The notes below the pieces were generated by a model, which was given only the letters and a program-made list of their open reading frames with translations, did no database searches and was not told the origin of the DNA. From an uncultured Clostridia bacterium (lineage in GTDB: Bacteria > Bacillota > Clostridia > Christensenellales > CALMFG01), in NCBI GenBank assembly GCA_937863465.1, contig CALMFG010000188.1:1-43255 (forward strand): 43,255 nt of DNA, read 5' to 3'. This document shows, piece after piece, positions 1 through 8,291 of this stretch. The position numbers and the translations under genes were made by a program. Positions within the stretch are counted from its first letter, which is position 1. Every line of letters starts with the position of its first letter.

Positions 1-1
1 T

Positions 2-256
2 GAAGCATACAAAATTTACGAGAGCGAGCCGTTTCTCCATGTGCTGAAAAGCGGACTTCCCGAAATCAAGCATGTCGCGGGCTCCAACAACGTCATCATC
101 GGCTTTGAGATTGACGAGCGGAACAACCGGCTGATTCTGGTTTCGGTCATCGATAACCTAATCAAAGGCGCGGCGGGGCAGGCCGTGCAGAATATGAACG
201 TCATGTTCGGACTGGCGGAGACCGAGGGGCTTTCCGCAATCGGGCTATATCTATAG
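2..256 (+). CDS. argC: N-acetyl-gamma-glutamyl-phosphate reductase, C-terminal fragment
   Basis: The 5' end lies outside the window; 84 codons and the stop remain. The residues IKHVAGSNNVIIGF and the ending LIKGAAGQAVQNMN match the end of ArgC, where the GAAGQAVQN segment is a family hallmark. ArgC reduces N-acetylglutamyl phosphate to the semialdehyde with NADPH, the third step of arginine synthesis, in the cytoplasm. argB follows after only 14 bases, so the two are co-transcribed. In many Clostridia argJ sits between argC and argB; here it does not, so it must be upstream, elsewhere or absent. Confidence 0.93.
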   Translation, partial: EAYKIYESEPFLHVLKSGLPEIKHVAGSNNVIIGFEIDERNNRLILVSVIDNLIKGAAGQAVQNMNVMFGLAETEGLSAIGLYL

Positions 257-270
257 GAGACGAGACAAAC

Positions 271-1134
271 ATGGAAAAATACATCGAGAAAGCGGGCATC
301 CTGATTGAAGCGCTGCCCTACATCCAGCAGCTGCAGGGAAAGACCGTGGTCATCAAGTACGGCGGTTCGGCGATGATGTCCGAAAGCCTGACCGAAAAAA
401 TCTTACAGGATATCATTCTTCTAAAATACGTCGGCATGAAACCCATCGTGGTGCACGGCGGGGGCAACGACATCAACAGGATGCTGGATAAGCTGGAGAT
501 TGAACCGAAATTTGTGGAAGGGCTTCGGGTGACCGACGCCGCGACCATGGACGTGGTTCAGATGGTGCTGACCGGCACCATCAACAAAAACATCGTCAGC
601 AATCTCTGCACACTGGGCGGCAAGGCCATCGGCCTTTGCGGCAAGGATGCCAACCTCATCACAGCCAAAAAACTGATTAACGCCAGCGGCGTGGATTACG
701 GCTATGTCGGCGAAGTGACCGGCGTCAACACCAAGCTTTTGGATATTCTGACCAGCGACGAGTATATTCCGGTCATTGCGCCCATCGGTACCGACGAGAA
801 GGGCAACACCTACAACATCAACGCCGATACGGTGGCGGGCGAGATTGCCGTGGCGACAAAAGCCGAGAAACTGATGTTTCTGACCGACACCGACGGCATA
901 AGGCGCGACCCCAAAGACCCGGATTCGCTGATTCATATCATCTCGGAAGGCGAGATCAACGAGATGATTCACACCGGTCAGATCAACGGGGGCATGCTGC
1001 CCAAGGTGGCCGGGTGCATCCGGGCGCTGGACAACGGCGTTAACCGCACGCATATTTTGAACGGAACCATCGAGCACCCGATTATTCTGGAGATTTTCAC
1101 CGATGCGGGTATTGGAACCATGGTCTATAAATAA
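271..1134 (+). CDS. argB: Acetylglutamate kinase
   Basis: This 287-residue amino-acid kinase phosphorylates N-acetylglutamate, the second step of arginine synthesis. Visible motifs are VVIKYGGSAM (about residues 26-35), VVHGGGNDIN (about 60-69) and a C-terminal NGGMLPKV segment. An N-terminal helix, EKAGILIEALPYIQQL, precedes the core. Such a helix is characteristic of hexameric, arginine-inhibited acetylglutamate kinases and is missing from the short, insensitive E. coli type, so feedback inhibition by arginine is inferred. A GGAGACGAG ribosome site precedes the ATG. The gene lies between argC and argD with short gaps. Confidence 0.96.
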   Translation: MEKYIEKAGILIEALPYIQQLQGKTVVIKYGGSAMMSESLTEKILQDIILLKYVGMKPIVVHGGGNDINRMLDKLEIEPKFVEGLRVTDAATMDVVQMVLTGTINKNIVSNLCTLGGKAIGLCGKDANLITAKKLINASGVDYGYVGEVTGVNTKLLDILTSDEYIPVIAPIGTDEKGNTYNINADTVAGEIAVATKAEKLMFLTDTDGIRRDPKDPDSLIHIISEGEINEMIHTGQINGGMLPKVAGCIRALDNGVNRTHILNGTIEHPIILEIFTDAGIGTMVYK

Positions 1135-1144
1135 GAGGAATGCG

Positions 1145-2338
1145 ATGAACTATCAGGAAATTAAGCAAATTGAAAATACGCATTATGTCGATGTGTTCGG
1201 ACGACTGGACGTCTGCTTTACCAAGGGCAGGGGCACAACGCTGATTGAAAAACGCGGGAAACACTACAGCGACTTCTTAAGCGGCATCGCGGTCAACGCG
1301 CTGGGGTATTCGGACGCGGGTTTTAAACGGGCGTTAAAGAAACAGACAGATAAGCTGCTGCATACCGGCAACTACTTCTATATTGAAAGTCAGTCCGAGC
1401 TGGTGAAAGCGCTGGTGGCGGCCACGGGGTACGACCGCGTGTTTATCGCCAACAGCGGCGCCGAGGCGGTGGAAGCCGCGATTAAGCTGGCGAGGAAATA
1501 CTTCTACGACAAAGGCGAAAACAAAACCGAGATTATCACCATGGATGGCAGTTTCCACGGCCGAACACTGGCGACCTTGGCGGCCACGGGACAGAGCAAG
1601 TTCCACGAGGCCTATAAGCCGCTTTTGGAAGGCTTCAAGTATGTGCCTTTCCAGAAAATTGGCGCGCTGAAGGAAGCGATCACCGACAAAACATGCGCGG
1701 TACTGATTGAACCGGTGCAGGGCGAAGGCGGTGTGATGCCCGCGGGAGAAGTCTACTATCAGACGGTGCGGCAGATCTGCGACGAAGCCGGAATCCTGAT
1801 GATTGCGGATGAGATTCAAACCGGCATCGGGCGGTGCGGGCAGTTTTTGGCCTCGCAGGTGTATGGCGTGAAACCGGATATCGTGTGCCTGGCTAAATCG
1901 CTGGGCAACGGCCTGCCCATCGGCGCTATGCTGGCGACAGAAAACACGGCGCAAGCCTTTAAAACCGGCGACCACGGTTCCACCTTCGGGGGCAACCATC
2001 TGGTGTGCGCGGGCGCGGCGTATGTGGTGAAGAAAATCAGCGATGAAAAATTCCTGGCTGGGGTTCGGAGCATTTCGGAATACTTCATGCGAAAACTGGA
2101 GCCGCTCGAACGATTCCCGCAGGTGGAGAGCGTTCGGGGGTTAGGGCTGATGCTGGCGGTGGCCTTCTATGAAGGGTTCAGCGCCAAGAACTATCAAAAA
2201 GCATTGCTGGACGCCGGGTTTGTGGCGGCCACGGCGGGGCAGAACACCTTGCGGTTTCTGCCGCCCTACATCGTAAAGAAAAAGCAAATTGATGAACTGG
2301 TCAACGCGTTGGAAACGATTTTAACCGGCGAAAAATAG
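1145..2338 (+). CDS. argD: Acetylornithine aminotransferase
   Basis: This 397-residue class-III PLP aminotransferase makes N-acetylornithine from the semialdehyde and glutamate. Motifs include NSGAEAVEAAIKLAR for cofactor phosphate binding, GSFHGRTLATLAATGQ, EPVQGEGG, the IADEIQTGIGRCG segment carrying the PLP-binding aspartate, and SLGNGLPIGAM just after the Schiff-base lysine (AKSLGNG). The reading frame is open from GTG 1103, but that would overlap argB by 32 bases. ATG 1145, preceded by AAGAGGAATGCG, gives the normal family length and is chosen. argB is 10 bases upstream and argF 12 bases downstream. Confidence 0.96.
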   Translation: MNYQEIKQIENTHYVDVFGRLDVCFTKGRGTTLIEKRGKHYSDFLSGIAVNALGYSDAGFKRALKKQTDKLLHTGNYFYIESQSELVKALVAATGYDRVFIANSGAEAVEAAIKLARKYFYDKGENKTEIITMDGSFHGRTLATLAATGQSKFHEAYKPLLEGFKYVPFQKIGALKEAITDKTCAVLIEPVQGEGGVMPAGEVYYQTVRQICDEAGILMIADEIQTGIGRCGQFLASQVYGVKPDIVCLAKSLGNGLPIGAMLATENTAQAFKTGDHGSTFGGNHLVCAGAAYVVKKISDEKFLAGVRSISEYFMRKLEPLERFPQVESVRGLGLMLAVAFYEGFSAKNYQKALLDAGFVAATAGQNTLRFLPPYIVKKKQIDELVNALETILTGEK

Positions 2339-2350
2339 AGGAGAAGAAAA

Positions 2351-3307
2351 ATGGACTTAAAAAAATACAAAGCAAAAGCGAAATTCAACCAGAAACACTG
2401 TCTGGGTCTGGAAGGCTACACCACCGACGAGATTCTGCAGGTGCTGGCACTGGCGTTTGAGTTAAAAGAAAAACAGAAGAAAGGCATCCCGCATAAATTG
2501 CTGGAAGGCAAAACGCTGGCCATGATCTTTGAAAAATCATCGACCAGGACGCGGGTATCCTTTGAGACCGGCATCTTCCAGTTGGGCGGACAGGGCCTGT
2601 TCCTCTCCTCCAGCGACCTGCAGATGGGCCGCGGCGAGCCGATTAAGGACACATCCAAGGTTATCAGCAGTATGTGCGACGGCATCATGATTCGGACATT
2701 TGCGCAATCCATCGTGGAGGAACTGGCCGAGTATTCCAGCGTGCCGGTCATCAACGGCTTAACCGATCTTCTGCATCCGTGTCAGGCGCTGGCCGACGTG
2801 ATGACCTTCTACGAAGTGCATGGTACGTTCGAGGGAAAGCTGATGTGCTACGTGGGCGACGGCAACAATGTGGCGCATTCGCTGATGATGGCCTGCGCGA
2901 AAATCGGCCTCGATCTGGCACTTGCCTGCCCCGAAGACCATATGCCCGACCCTGAAATGATGAAGAAAATTTCGCAGGAAGCGACCAAGAACGGCGTGGC
3001 CATATCCATCTATGACGACCCCAAAAAAGCGGTTATCGGCGCGGACGCCATCTACACCGACGTTTGGACCAGCATGGGACAGGAAGCGGACGCCGCCAAG
3101 AAGCAGGCCGCGCTATCGGCCTATCAGGTGGATGAAGCGCTCATCGCCCGGGCCAATGACGACTGTATTTTCCTGCACTGCCTGCCCGCCCACCGTGGTG
3201 AAGAGGTAACCAGCGGTGTTATCGACGGTGTCCAGTCAGCGGTCTACATCCAGGCTGAAAACCGCATGCATGTGCAAAAAGCGCTGATGGCGCTCTTGAT
3301 GAAGTAA
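2351..3307 (+). CDS. argF: Ornithine carbamoyltransferase
   Basis: This 318-residue enzyme joins ornithine and carbamoyl phosphate to give citrulline. It has the carbamoyl-phosphate site SSTRTR (about residues 59-64), LHPCQALAD, the ornithine-site DVWTSMG segment and the closing HCLPAHRGEEV loop with the reactive cysteine. The intact SMG and HCLP signatures separate it from putrescine and other carbamoyltransferases. A GAGGAGAAG ribosome site precedes ATG 2351. Its stop overlaps the start of the next gene (TAATG), so the GNAT gene is translationally coupled to it. argG and argH are not in the window. Confidence 0.96.
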   Translation: MDLKKYKAKAKFNQKHCLGLEGYTTDEILQVLALAFELKEKQKKGIPHKLLEGKTLAMIFEKSSTRTRVSFETGIFQLGGQGLFLSSSDLQMGRGEPIKDTSKVISSMCDGIMIRTFAQSIVEELAEYSSVPVINGLTDLLHPCQALADVMTFYEVHGTFEGKLMCYVGDGNNVAHSLMMACAKIGLDLALACPEDHMPDPEMMKKISQEATKNGVAISIYDDPKKAVIGADAIYTDVWTSMGQEADAAKKQAALSAYQVDEALIARANDDCIFLHCLPAHRGEEVTSGVIDGVQSAVYIQAENRMHVQKALMALLMK

Positions 3308-3819
3308 TGCAGACGGTTGAACTTTTGCCCGCCGTGGTGGCGGACGCCGAAGCCATTTTTGCGCTGACGCATAAGTGCTTTATCGCTTATGCCGAAAAGA
3401 TTTTAAAGGACGGCAAAATTGAGGCGCTGACCGAGACGCTGGAAGACGTGAAACGGGATATTAGAGAGAAGCATGTCATCAAGTGTGTACTGGACGGCGA
3501 AATTGTCGGCTCGGTGCGGTACGAGATTCTGGATGATGACATCGCGTACCTGACACGATTCGGTGTGGACCCCGAGATTCAGTCGCTGGGGCTGGGCAGT
3601 CTTTTGATAGAGAAAGTGGCGGGGGAATGTGCGGCCAAAGGCGTGAAAGCGATTACGCTGTTTACGGCTTCTAAGATGACTTCGTCGGTGGCTTTCTACA
3701 TGAAGCATGGATACTATGTGCACAGTATCACGCGGGACAAGGGCTATATCCGCGCGTTTCTGGTGAAGGAGCTTTTACCCATGGACGAGCTCTACGATTT
3801 TGAGAAGGTACTGAAATAA
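3307..3819 (+). CDS. GNAT-family N-acetyltransferase at the end of the arginine operon
   Basis: This 170-residue single-domain GNAT protein starts within the argF stop codon (TAATG). The acetyl-CoA binding motif A is visible as GVDPEIQSLGLGSLLIEKV (about residues 86-104, Q-x-x-G-x-G core), followed by a motif-B-like SVAFYMKHGYYVHS. The substrate cannot be read from sequence. Being last in an arginine operon and coupled to argF makes an arginine-pathway role plausible, for example as an N-acetylglutamate synthase. That is inference: many GNATs are unrelated to their neighbours, and an argJ upstream of the window would make a dedicated synthase less necessary. An intrinsic terminator follows directly. 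Confidence 0.85.
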   Translation: MQTVELLPAVVADAEAIFALTHKCFIAYAEKILKDGKIEALTETLEDVKRDIREKHVIKCVLDGEIVGSVRYEILDDDIAYLTRFGVDPEIQSLGLGSLLIEKVAGECAAKGVKAITLFTASKMTSSVAFYMKHGYYVHSITRDKGYIRAFLVKELLPMDELYDFEKVLK

Positions 3820-3824
3820 TGAAT

Positions 3825-3852
3825 AGCGGCTGCCTGGTGCGGCCGCTTTTTT
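3825..3852 (+). terminator. Intrinsic terminator of the arg operon
   Basis: AGCGGC (3825-3830) pairs with GCCGCT (3842-3847) and is followed by a run of six T. It lies 6 bases after the GNAT stop codon and ends the arginine transcription unit. Confidence 0.8.
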
Positions 3853-3951
3853 GTTTATCCTAAAATCAAAAATCTGTCGCAAAACCGCTGGAATTTTGAT
3901 ATGATACTTATGTTTTATTCTTAAGACTACTTTTCACTTAAAGGGTATGCG

Positions 3952-5427
3952 ATGCTATTTAATTCGGTCAGCTTTCTGATATTTTTCCCCATCGTGCTGG
4001 TGCTGTATTTCTATCTGCCCCAGAAACTTCGGTGGATGATGCTTCTCGCGGCCTCATACATTTTCTATATGTTCTGGGAGCCCAAATACATCGTCCTCAT
4101 CGTCTTTGTGACGCTGGTTAATTACGCGGCAAGCCTGCTAATCGCAAAAGCCGAGAAGAAGGGGGCCAAGCGCCTGTGGTTGACAGCAGGGCTGATAATC
4201 AGCCTGGGTCTTCTGGTCGTTTTTAAATACGCGTCGTTCTTCAATGAAAGCACGCGTGCGCTGTTCAGCCTGATGGGGTTCAATTACCCGGTCAAGCAGT
4301 TTTCATTGATTCTGCCCATGGGCATCTCGTTTTTCACCTTTCAATCCTTAAGCTACACCATCGACGTGTACCGCGGCAGAACGCCGGTGGAAAAGCATGT
4401 CGGCTACTTTGCGCTGTATGTTTCCTACTTCCCGCAGTTGGTCGCGGGCCCGATTGAGCGCTCGGACAATCTGCTGCCTCAGCTGAAAAAAGAATTTGTT
4501 TTTGACTATGACCGTGCGGTGCAGGGACTCCAACGCATGCTGTACGGTTTTTTCCTAAAGATTTTCATCGCGGACAATATCGCCAAATGCGTCAACGTGG
4601 TATATGATAATCCTTCGGCTTTTTCGGGGCTGGCGTACATCGGTGCCACATTCCTGTTTGCCATCCAGATATTCTGCGACTTTGCGGGCTATTCCGAAAT
4701 CGCCATCGGTTCGGCCAAGGTGATGGGCATCGACCTCATGGAAAACTTCCGCCAGCCGTATTTCGCCACATCGGTCAAGGATTTCTGGCACCGCTGGCAT
4801 ATCTCGCTGTCCACCTGGTTTGGGGATTATGTCTACATTCCGTTGGGCGGCAGCCGCGTAAAACCCGCGCGCAAGTACTTCAACATCATGGCGGTATTCC
4901 TGCTGTCCGGCCTGTGGCACGGCGCGGCATGGACGTTTGTCATCTGGGGATTTCTGCATGGGGCCATGCGCGTCATCGAAGAATTTTTTGCAAAACCGAG
5001 AAAGGCGCTGGAATCGCAGCTTTCGGGCGGACGAAAAAATGCCTATCGTGTAACCTCGGCGATACTGGTATTTCTGTTCGTATGCTTCGGGTGGATATTC
5101 TTCCGCGCCAACAGCGTGGGAGACGCGTTCTACATCGTATCGCATCTGTTCAGCGACGTACGCCAATGGAACGAATTTGCGTATATCGACAGCGTTCGGT
5201 CGGCCATGCTGATGAAATTCACCACGGTCTTCCTGCCGCTGGTCTTTGGTCTGTCCGTCATGCTGTTTGTATGGGCTCGCAGGGAAAAACACAAGGGCAT
5301 CCACCGTATGGTGAACGGATGGCCGTCGCTGGTCCGCTGGGGAATGTACTTCGCGTTCGGTCTGATGATCTGCCTGATGTTCATTTTGGGCAACAGCGAA
5401 GCACAGTTCATCTACTTCCAGTTCTAA
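3952..5427 (+). CDS. MBOAT-family membrane O-acyltransferase (AlgI/DltB-like)
   Basis: This 491-residue polytopic membrane protein has about ten or more hydrophobic segments. The MBOAT signature is clear: SYFPQLVAGPIERSDNLLPQ (about residues 163-182), the conserved DFWHRWHISLSTWFGDYVYI segment and LSGLWHGAAWTFVIWG, whose histidine is the presumed catalytic residue. These enzymes move acyl groups across the membrane onto an extracellular polymer such as alginate, peptidoglycan, teichoic acid or exopolysaccharide. The two genes behind it encode membrane-anchored SGNH-like proteins, the usual extracytoplasmic partner type. No dlt genes are present, so D-alanylation of teichoic acid is less likely. 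The acyl acceptor is unknown. Confidence 0.93.
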   Translation: MLFNSVSFLIFFPIVLVLYFYLPQKLRWMMLLAASYIFYMFWEPKYIVLIVFVTLVNYAASLLIAKAEKKGAKRLWLTAGLIISLGLLVVFKYASFFNESTRALFSLMGFNYPVKQFSLILPMGISFFTFQSLSYTIDVYRGRTPVEKHVGYFALYVSYFPQLVAGPIERSDNLLPQLKKEFVFDYDRAVQGLQRMLYGFFLKIFIADNIAKCVNVVYDNPSAFSGLAYIGATFLFAIQIFCDFAGYSEIAIGSAKVMGIDLMENFRQPYFATSVKDFWHRWHISLSTWFGDYVYIPLGGSRVKPARKYFNIMAVFLLSGLWHGAAWTFVIWGFLHGAMRVIEEFFAKPRKALESQLSGGRKNAYRVTSAILVFLFVCFGWIFFRANSVGDAFYIVSHLFSDVRQWNEFAYIDSVRSAMLMKFTTVFLPLVFGLSVMLFVWARREKHKGIHRMVNGWPSLVRWGMYFAFGLMICLMFILGNSEAQFIYFQF

Positions 5428-5437
5428 GGTTTGTGAT

Positions 5438-6406
5438 ATGAAAAAACTTCTGCTGAAACTGCTGCTGATCGCCGTCATCATTCTCCTGCCTCTGGAGGGG
5501 CTGCTCTTTTTTGCGCCCATGTGGTATCAGAACACCGACTATGTCATGTGGAAGGCGGCATGGGAAATGTGTACACAGGAACGTGAGGCCCTGATTATCG
5601 GAGATTCCAGAGCCAAAGCCGCCATCATGCCGAACATGCTGGATGACGACACCGCATCCATCACGGTGGGCGGGGGAACGCCGGCCGAAGGCTACTATAT
5701 GCTGGAACGGTATCTAATGTATAACGAACCGCCGGAATATATCGTGCTTTCCTACGCGCCGTTTGACCTTACGGAACATGGATGGCTGTGGTACCGCACG
5801 GTGAAATATGGGTTTCTTTCTTTTAAAGAACAGGCCGAAATCGTCAGCGCATATCCGCACAGCGCTTCCGGCCTGATGAAGGACTGTGCCAAGCTGGTGC
5901 TGTATCGTGTGAAATACCCCAAGTATTACATGGCCGAACTGCGGGACTTTATCCTGCACCCCACGGAGAATATCGTCAAAAACAAGGCGACCTGCGCGCG
6001 CCTCAACCTGCTAGACGGATATCATTGGTTTTCGCAAAGGACGTATTCAGCTGATTTGAACGTCGAGGCCGGATATGCCGACTTTACGCCGAACGCGGTT
6101 CTGGACGATTACTTGAACCGCATCTTAACGCTGTGCGCGGAGAATGGAATCACAGTCTACTATGCGACCATGCCGATGAACGAAGCGTCCTTCTCGGCGC
6201 TGACGCCGGCCTATCAGGTCAGCTATGCCGAATACATTGACAGCCTGACGGCGGCGCATGCGAATATGACCGTGCTGTATGACTTGTCGGCCAGACCCAA
6301 CAGTTGGTTTTCGGACAGCAGTCACATGAATGAGAGCGGCGCCAGAGCGTTTACCGAGGAGTTTGCGGCGGCGCTGGCCCTGGCAAGGGAGGCAGAAACC
6401 CGTTGA
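5438..6406 (+). CDS. Membrane-anchored SGNH-like acyltransfer partner, copy 1
   Basis: This 322-residue protein begins with one strongly hydrophobic N-terminal segment (about residues 4-27) that should anchor it facing outward. It carries the SGNH block-I motif IIGDSRAK with candidate nucleophile Ser57 and a C-terminal DSSHMN motif giving Asp293 and His296. This resembles AlgJ/AlgX- or DltD-type partners of MBOAT enzymes, although overall similarity to a named family is not obvious. It follows the MBOAT gene by 10 bases and overlaps the next, homologous gene by 4. The inferred role is to transfer the acyl group from the MBOAT protein to an envelope polymer. Confidence 0.8.
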   Translation: MKKLLLKLLLIAVIILLPLEGLLFFAPMWYQNTDYVMWKAAWEMCTQEREALIIGDSRAKAAIMPNMLDDDTASITVGGGTPAEGYYMLERYLMYNEPPEYIVLSYAPFDLTEHGWLWYRTVKYGFLSFKEQAEIVSAYPHSASGLMKDCAKLVLYRVKYPKYYMAELRDFILHPTENIVKNKATCARLNLLDGYHWFSQRTYSADLNVEAGYADFTPNAVLDDYLNRILTLCAENGITVYYATMPMNEASFSALTPAYQVSYAEYIDSLTAAHANMTVLYDLSARPNSWFSDSSHMNESGARAFTEEFAAALALAREAETR

Positions 6407-7383
6407 AAAAACTGCTGATTAAACTGATTATTTTTTTAGCCGTCTTTTGGGGGCTGTTTGCGGCGGCGGTGCTGGTTTTTCCGAAGTACCTGTATAACGA
6501 TGAATATGCGCTGTATACCTATACGAAAGGTGCGCTCACTGAAACACACGACGTGCTGATATTGGGAGATTCCCGCGCGCAGGCCGGTATTCTGGCGGAA
6601 GATTTCTCATCGGACGTTCAATCGCTGGCACTGCCCGGCGGCACGGCTGTGGAAGGGTATTATGTGCTGAAAGATTATCTCGCCCAAAACCCGGCGCCAG
6701 AGGCAATCATCATCTCCTATGCGCCCTACCATTTTGAGCTGGGCGAGACGTACTGGGAACGGGCGGTGAAGTTTAACTTTCTTTCACCGGCGCAGAGCTT
6801 GGCGATGGTGACCGATTCGGTCAGACTTCAGGACGATATCGAACTTCGGGGGAACGGCGCAAACGGCGCGGTTTGGCAGGTCGGCAGACTTCTGCTTTAC
6901 CAGTTGAAGTTTCCGCCGTACTACTTGGCCGACGTATCCGCGGGGCTGACGAAGGGCGCGAGAAACGCCGACTGGTATCGGAGTGTGACGGCTCAGGTCC
7001 GTGAAGGCCGCGGGCATTTCTACTTTGGACGCGACGAAAAGGCCGAAGCGCCGAATTCCGAAACCGCGCGAACTGATTTTGAAGAATCGGCGCTGATCGG
7101 CGAATACTTTGATCGTTTGCTGACGCTTGCCGAAGAAAACGACATCACCGTATATTTTTTCTGTGCGCCCATGAGCGAAATATCCGAGCAGGCGATGGAC
7201 GATGATTTTGTAAACGGGTTTCAGGCCATGATGGCCGGGGTGCAAAAAGCACACCCGTCGGCGGTGATTGACGCGTCGTTTCACTATCTGCCGGATGGAT
7301 ATTTCGGCGATGAGAGCCATGTGAACCCGAAAGGCGCCGAATGGTTCACCGAGTATATTCAGCAGAAAACGGGAATTGAATAA
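6403..7383 (+). CDS. Membrane-anchored SGNH-like acyltransfer partner, copy 2
   Basis: This 326-residue paralogue of the preceding protein has the same plan: an N-terminal membrane anchor, ILGDSRAQ with Ser57 at the identical position, a GGTAVEGYYVL segment matching GGTPAEGYYML of copy 1, and GDESHVNPKG near the end (Asp303, His306). The start is TTG 6403, overlapping the TGA of copy 1, with an AAGGGAGG ribosome site just upstream. The two copies have diverged strongly outside the motifs, so this is an old duplication. Both keep the putative catalytic residues, suggesting two acceptors or a heterodimer. A terminator closes the unit. Confidence 0.8.
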   Translation: MKKLLIKLIIFLAVFWGLFAAAVLVFPKYLYNDEYALYTYTKGALTETHDVLILGDSRAQAGILAEDFSSDVQSLALPGGTAVEGYYVLKDYLAQNPAPEAIIISYAPYHFELGETYWERAVKFNFLSPAQSLAMVTDSVRLQDDIELRGNGANGAVWQVGRLLLYQLKFPPYYLADVSAGLTKGARNADWYRSVTAQVREGRGHFYFGRDEKAEAPNSETARTDFEESALIGEYFDRLLTLAEENDITVYFFCAPMSEISEQAMDDDFVNGFQAMMAGVQKAHPSAVIDASFHYLPDGYFGDESHVNPKGAEWFTEYIQQKTGIE

Positions 7384-7386
7384 AAC

Positions 7387-7421
7387 AAAAAACGGATACG
7401 TGAGTATCCGTTTTGATTTTT
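7387..7421. terminator. Bidirectional intrinsic terminator
   Basis: An 11-bp perfect stem (7389-7399 with 7404-7414) has loop GTGA. A-runs on the left and T-runs on the right allow function in both directions, between the + strand acylation operon and the convergent HAD gene. Confidence 0.88.
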
Positions 7422-7436
7422 CTCTTTATAATTTTT

Positions 7437-8084
7437 TTATGCGTATTTATCGACCAGATAGGTTTCCACAATGTCTTTAATCTGATACGGGCTGTCTACG
7501 ATGTAGTCAGGGTTTTCTTCCACCAGATGCGAAAGGCCGTCGAATCCCCAGGACGCCGCGATGACCTTGACCCGCGCTTTTTTACAGGCCAGAATGTCGC
7601 GCACTTCGTCGCCGACATACAGCACTTCGTCGGGCTCCAGATCGTTTTCCTTTAAAAAGCTTTTGATGAACTTGTGCTTTTTAAACAGCTTTTGCACCGA
7701 GATGATGCTGTCGAAATGGTCCACGTCGTTTTGCGCCAGCAGGCTGTGAATGTTGTCTTTCGAATTGGATGAGATGATGGAAAGTCCCACGCCGTAGTCT
7801 TCCAGGTCGTTTAGCAGATCGACGATGCCGTCAAACAGGGTGATACTGCTGATATGGCGCATAAAAGAAAGGCAACCTTCCACCCAGTACTTGGGTATCT
7901 GGTACCATTTGACGTTAAGCGCTTTAATCGCATCCTTCAAGGGCATTTTCGTCAGCTGCTGGTACTGCTCATGCGTGAACAGCGGCAGGTCGAATTTTGT
8001 GCAAACGTCATTTGCCACATGGAAAAAAACCGATTCAGAATCGGCCAGAGTTCCGTCGAAGTCAAAAATGATCTGTTTAATCAA
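7437..8084 (-). CDS. HAD-superfamily hydrolase (phosphoglycolate-phosphatase-like)
   Basis: This 215-residue protein has the HAD motifs in order: FDFDGTLAD at the N-terminus (nucleophile Asp and acid Asp), IISSNSKD in the middle (motif II Ser), a lysine region around residues 135-145, and YVGDEVRDILACKKA (motif IV). The helical cap between motifs I and II is of the kind seen in phosphoglycolate and sugar-phosphate phosphatases; the substrate is unknown. The start is TTG 8084 with GGGGAAAAG upstream. It is the only minus-strand gene in the window and appears richer in A+T than its neighbours, so it may have been acquired separately. A good promoter lies upstream. Confidence 0.9.
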   Translation of the reverse strand: MIKQIIFDFDGTLADSESVFFHVANDVCTKFDLPLFTHEQYQQLTKMPLKDAIKALNVKWYQIPKYWVEGCLSFMRHISSITLFDGIVDLLNDLEDYGVGLSIISSNSKDNIHSLLAQNDVDHFDSIISVQKLFKKHKFIKSFLKENDLEPDEVLYVGDEVRDILACKKARVKVIAASWGFDGLSHLVEENPDYIVDSPYQIKDIVETYLVDKYA

Positions 8085-8096
8085 AATGCTTTTCCC

Positions 8097-8127
8097 CAGT
8101 TATTTAAGTCAGTATTTAAGTTAACTT
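8097..8127. repeat. Tandem repeat and palindrome in the HAD leader
   Basis: CAGTTATTTAAGT (8097-8109) is directly followed by CAGTATTTAAGT (8110-8121). The perfect palindrome AAGTTAACTT (8118-8127) touches the -10 box of the minus-strand promoter. The position would suit an operator, but no known regulator site is recognised. Confidence 0.5.
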
Positions 8128-8156
8128 ATTATACCAACATCAATTCATCTCATCAA
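8128..8156 (-). promoter_or_regulatory. Promoter of the HAD gene
   Basis: On the minus strand TTGATG (8156-8151) is followed after 17 bases by TATAAT (8133-8128), and the -10 carries an upstream TG (TGGTATAAT). It is well placed for the gene starting at 8084. Confidence 0.75.
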
Positions 8157-8233
8157 TATGTTTATTGCTGTGAATCGTTAACATCGTGTAAATTTTAACG
8201 TAAATCCGTATAAAATATAAAAATATGGAAGTG

Positions 8234-8263
8234 AAAAAGAAAAAAACAGCGATAACCCGCTGT
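8234..8263 (-). terminator. Hairpin with T-run readable on the minus strand
   Basis: ACAGCG (8246-8251) pairs with CGCTGT (8258-8263) over a 6-base loop. On the minus strand it is followed by a long T-rich run (complement of 8246-8234). It could stop antisense transcription before it enters the HAD gene, or be part of the divergent control region. Confidence 0.5.
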
Positions 8264-8282
8264 GCGCGTTGACACGCAAGTA

Positions 8283-8291
8283 TGATATAAT
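8283..8291 (+). promoter_or_regulatory. Extended -10 promoter for the YhhN-like gene
   Basis: TGATATAAT fits the extended -10 consensus (TGnTATAAT), 23 bases before the start codon. A perfect TTGACA at 8269-8274 is only 11 bases away, too close for normal -35/-10 spacing, so the extended -10 is the better explanation. Confidence 0.6.

Noticed and set aside
4555-5520. Minus-strand open frame of 321 codons opposite the MBOAT gene
   Set aside because: It overlaps the conserved MBOAT region and the next gene start and shows no recognisable domain.
8269-8291. TTGACA and TATAAT as a classical promoter pair
   Set aside because: The spacing is 11 bases, far below the usual 16-18. The extended -10 alone is the better call.
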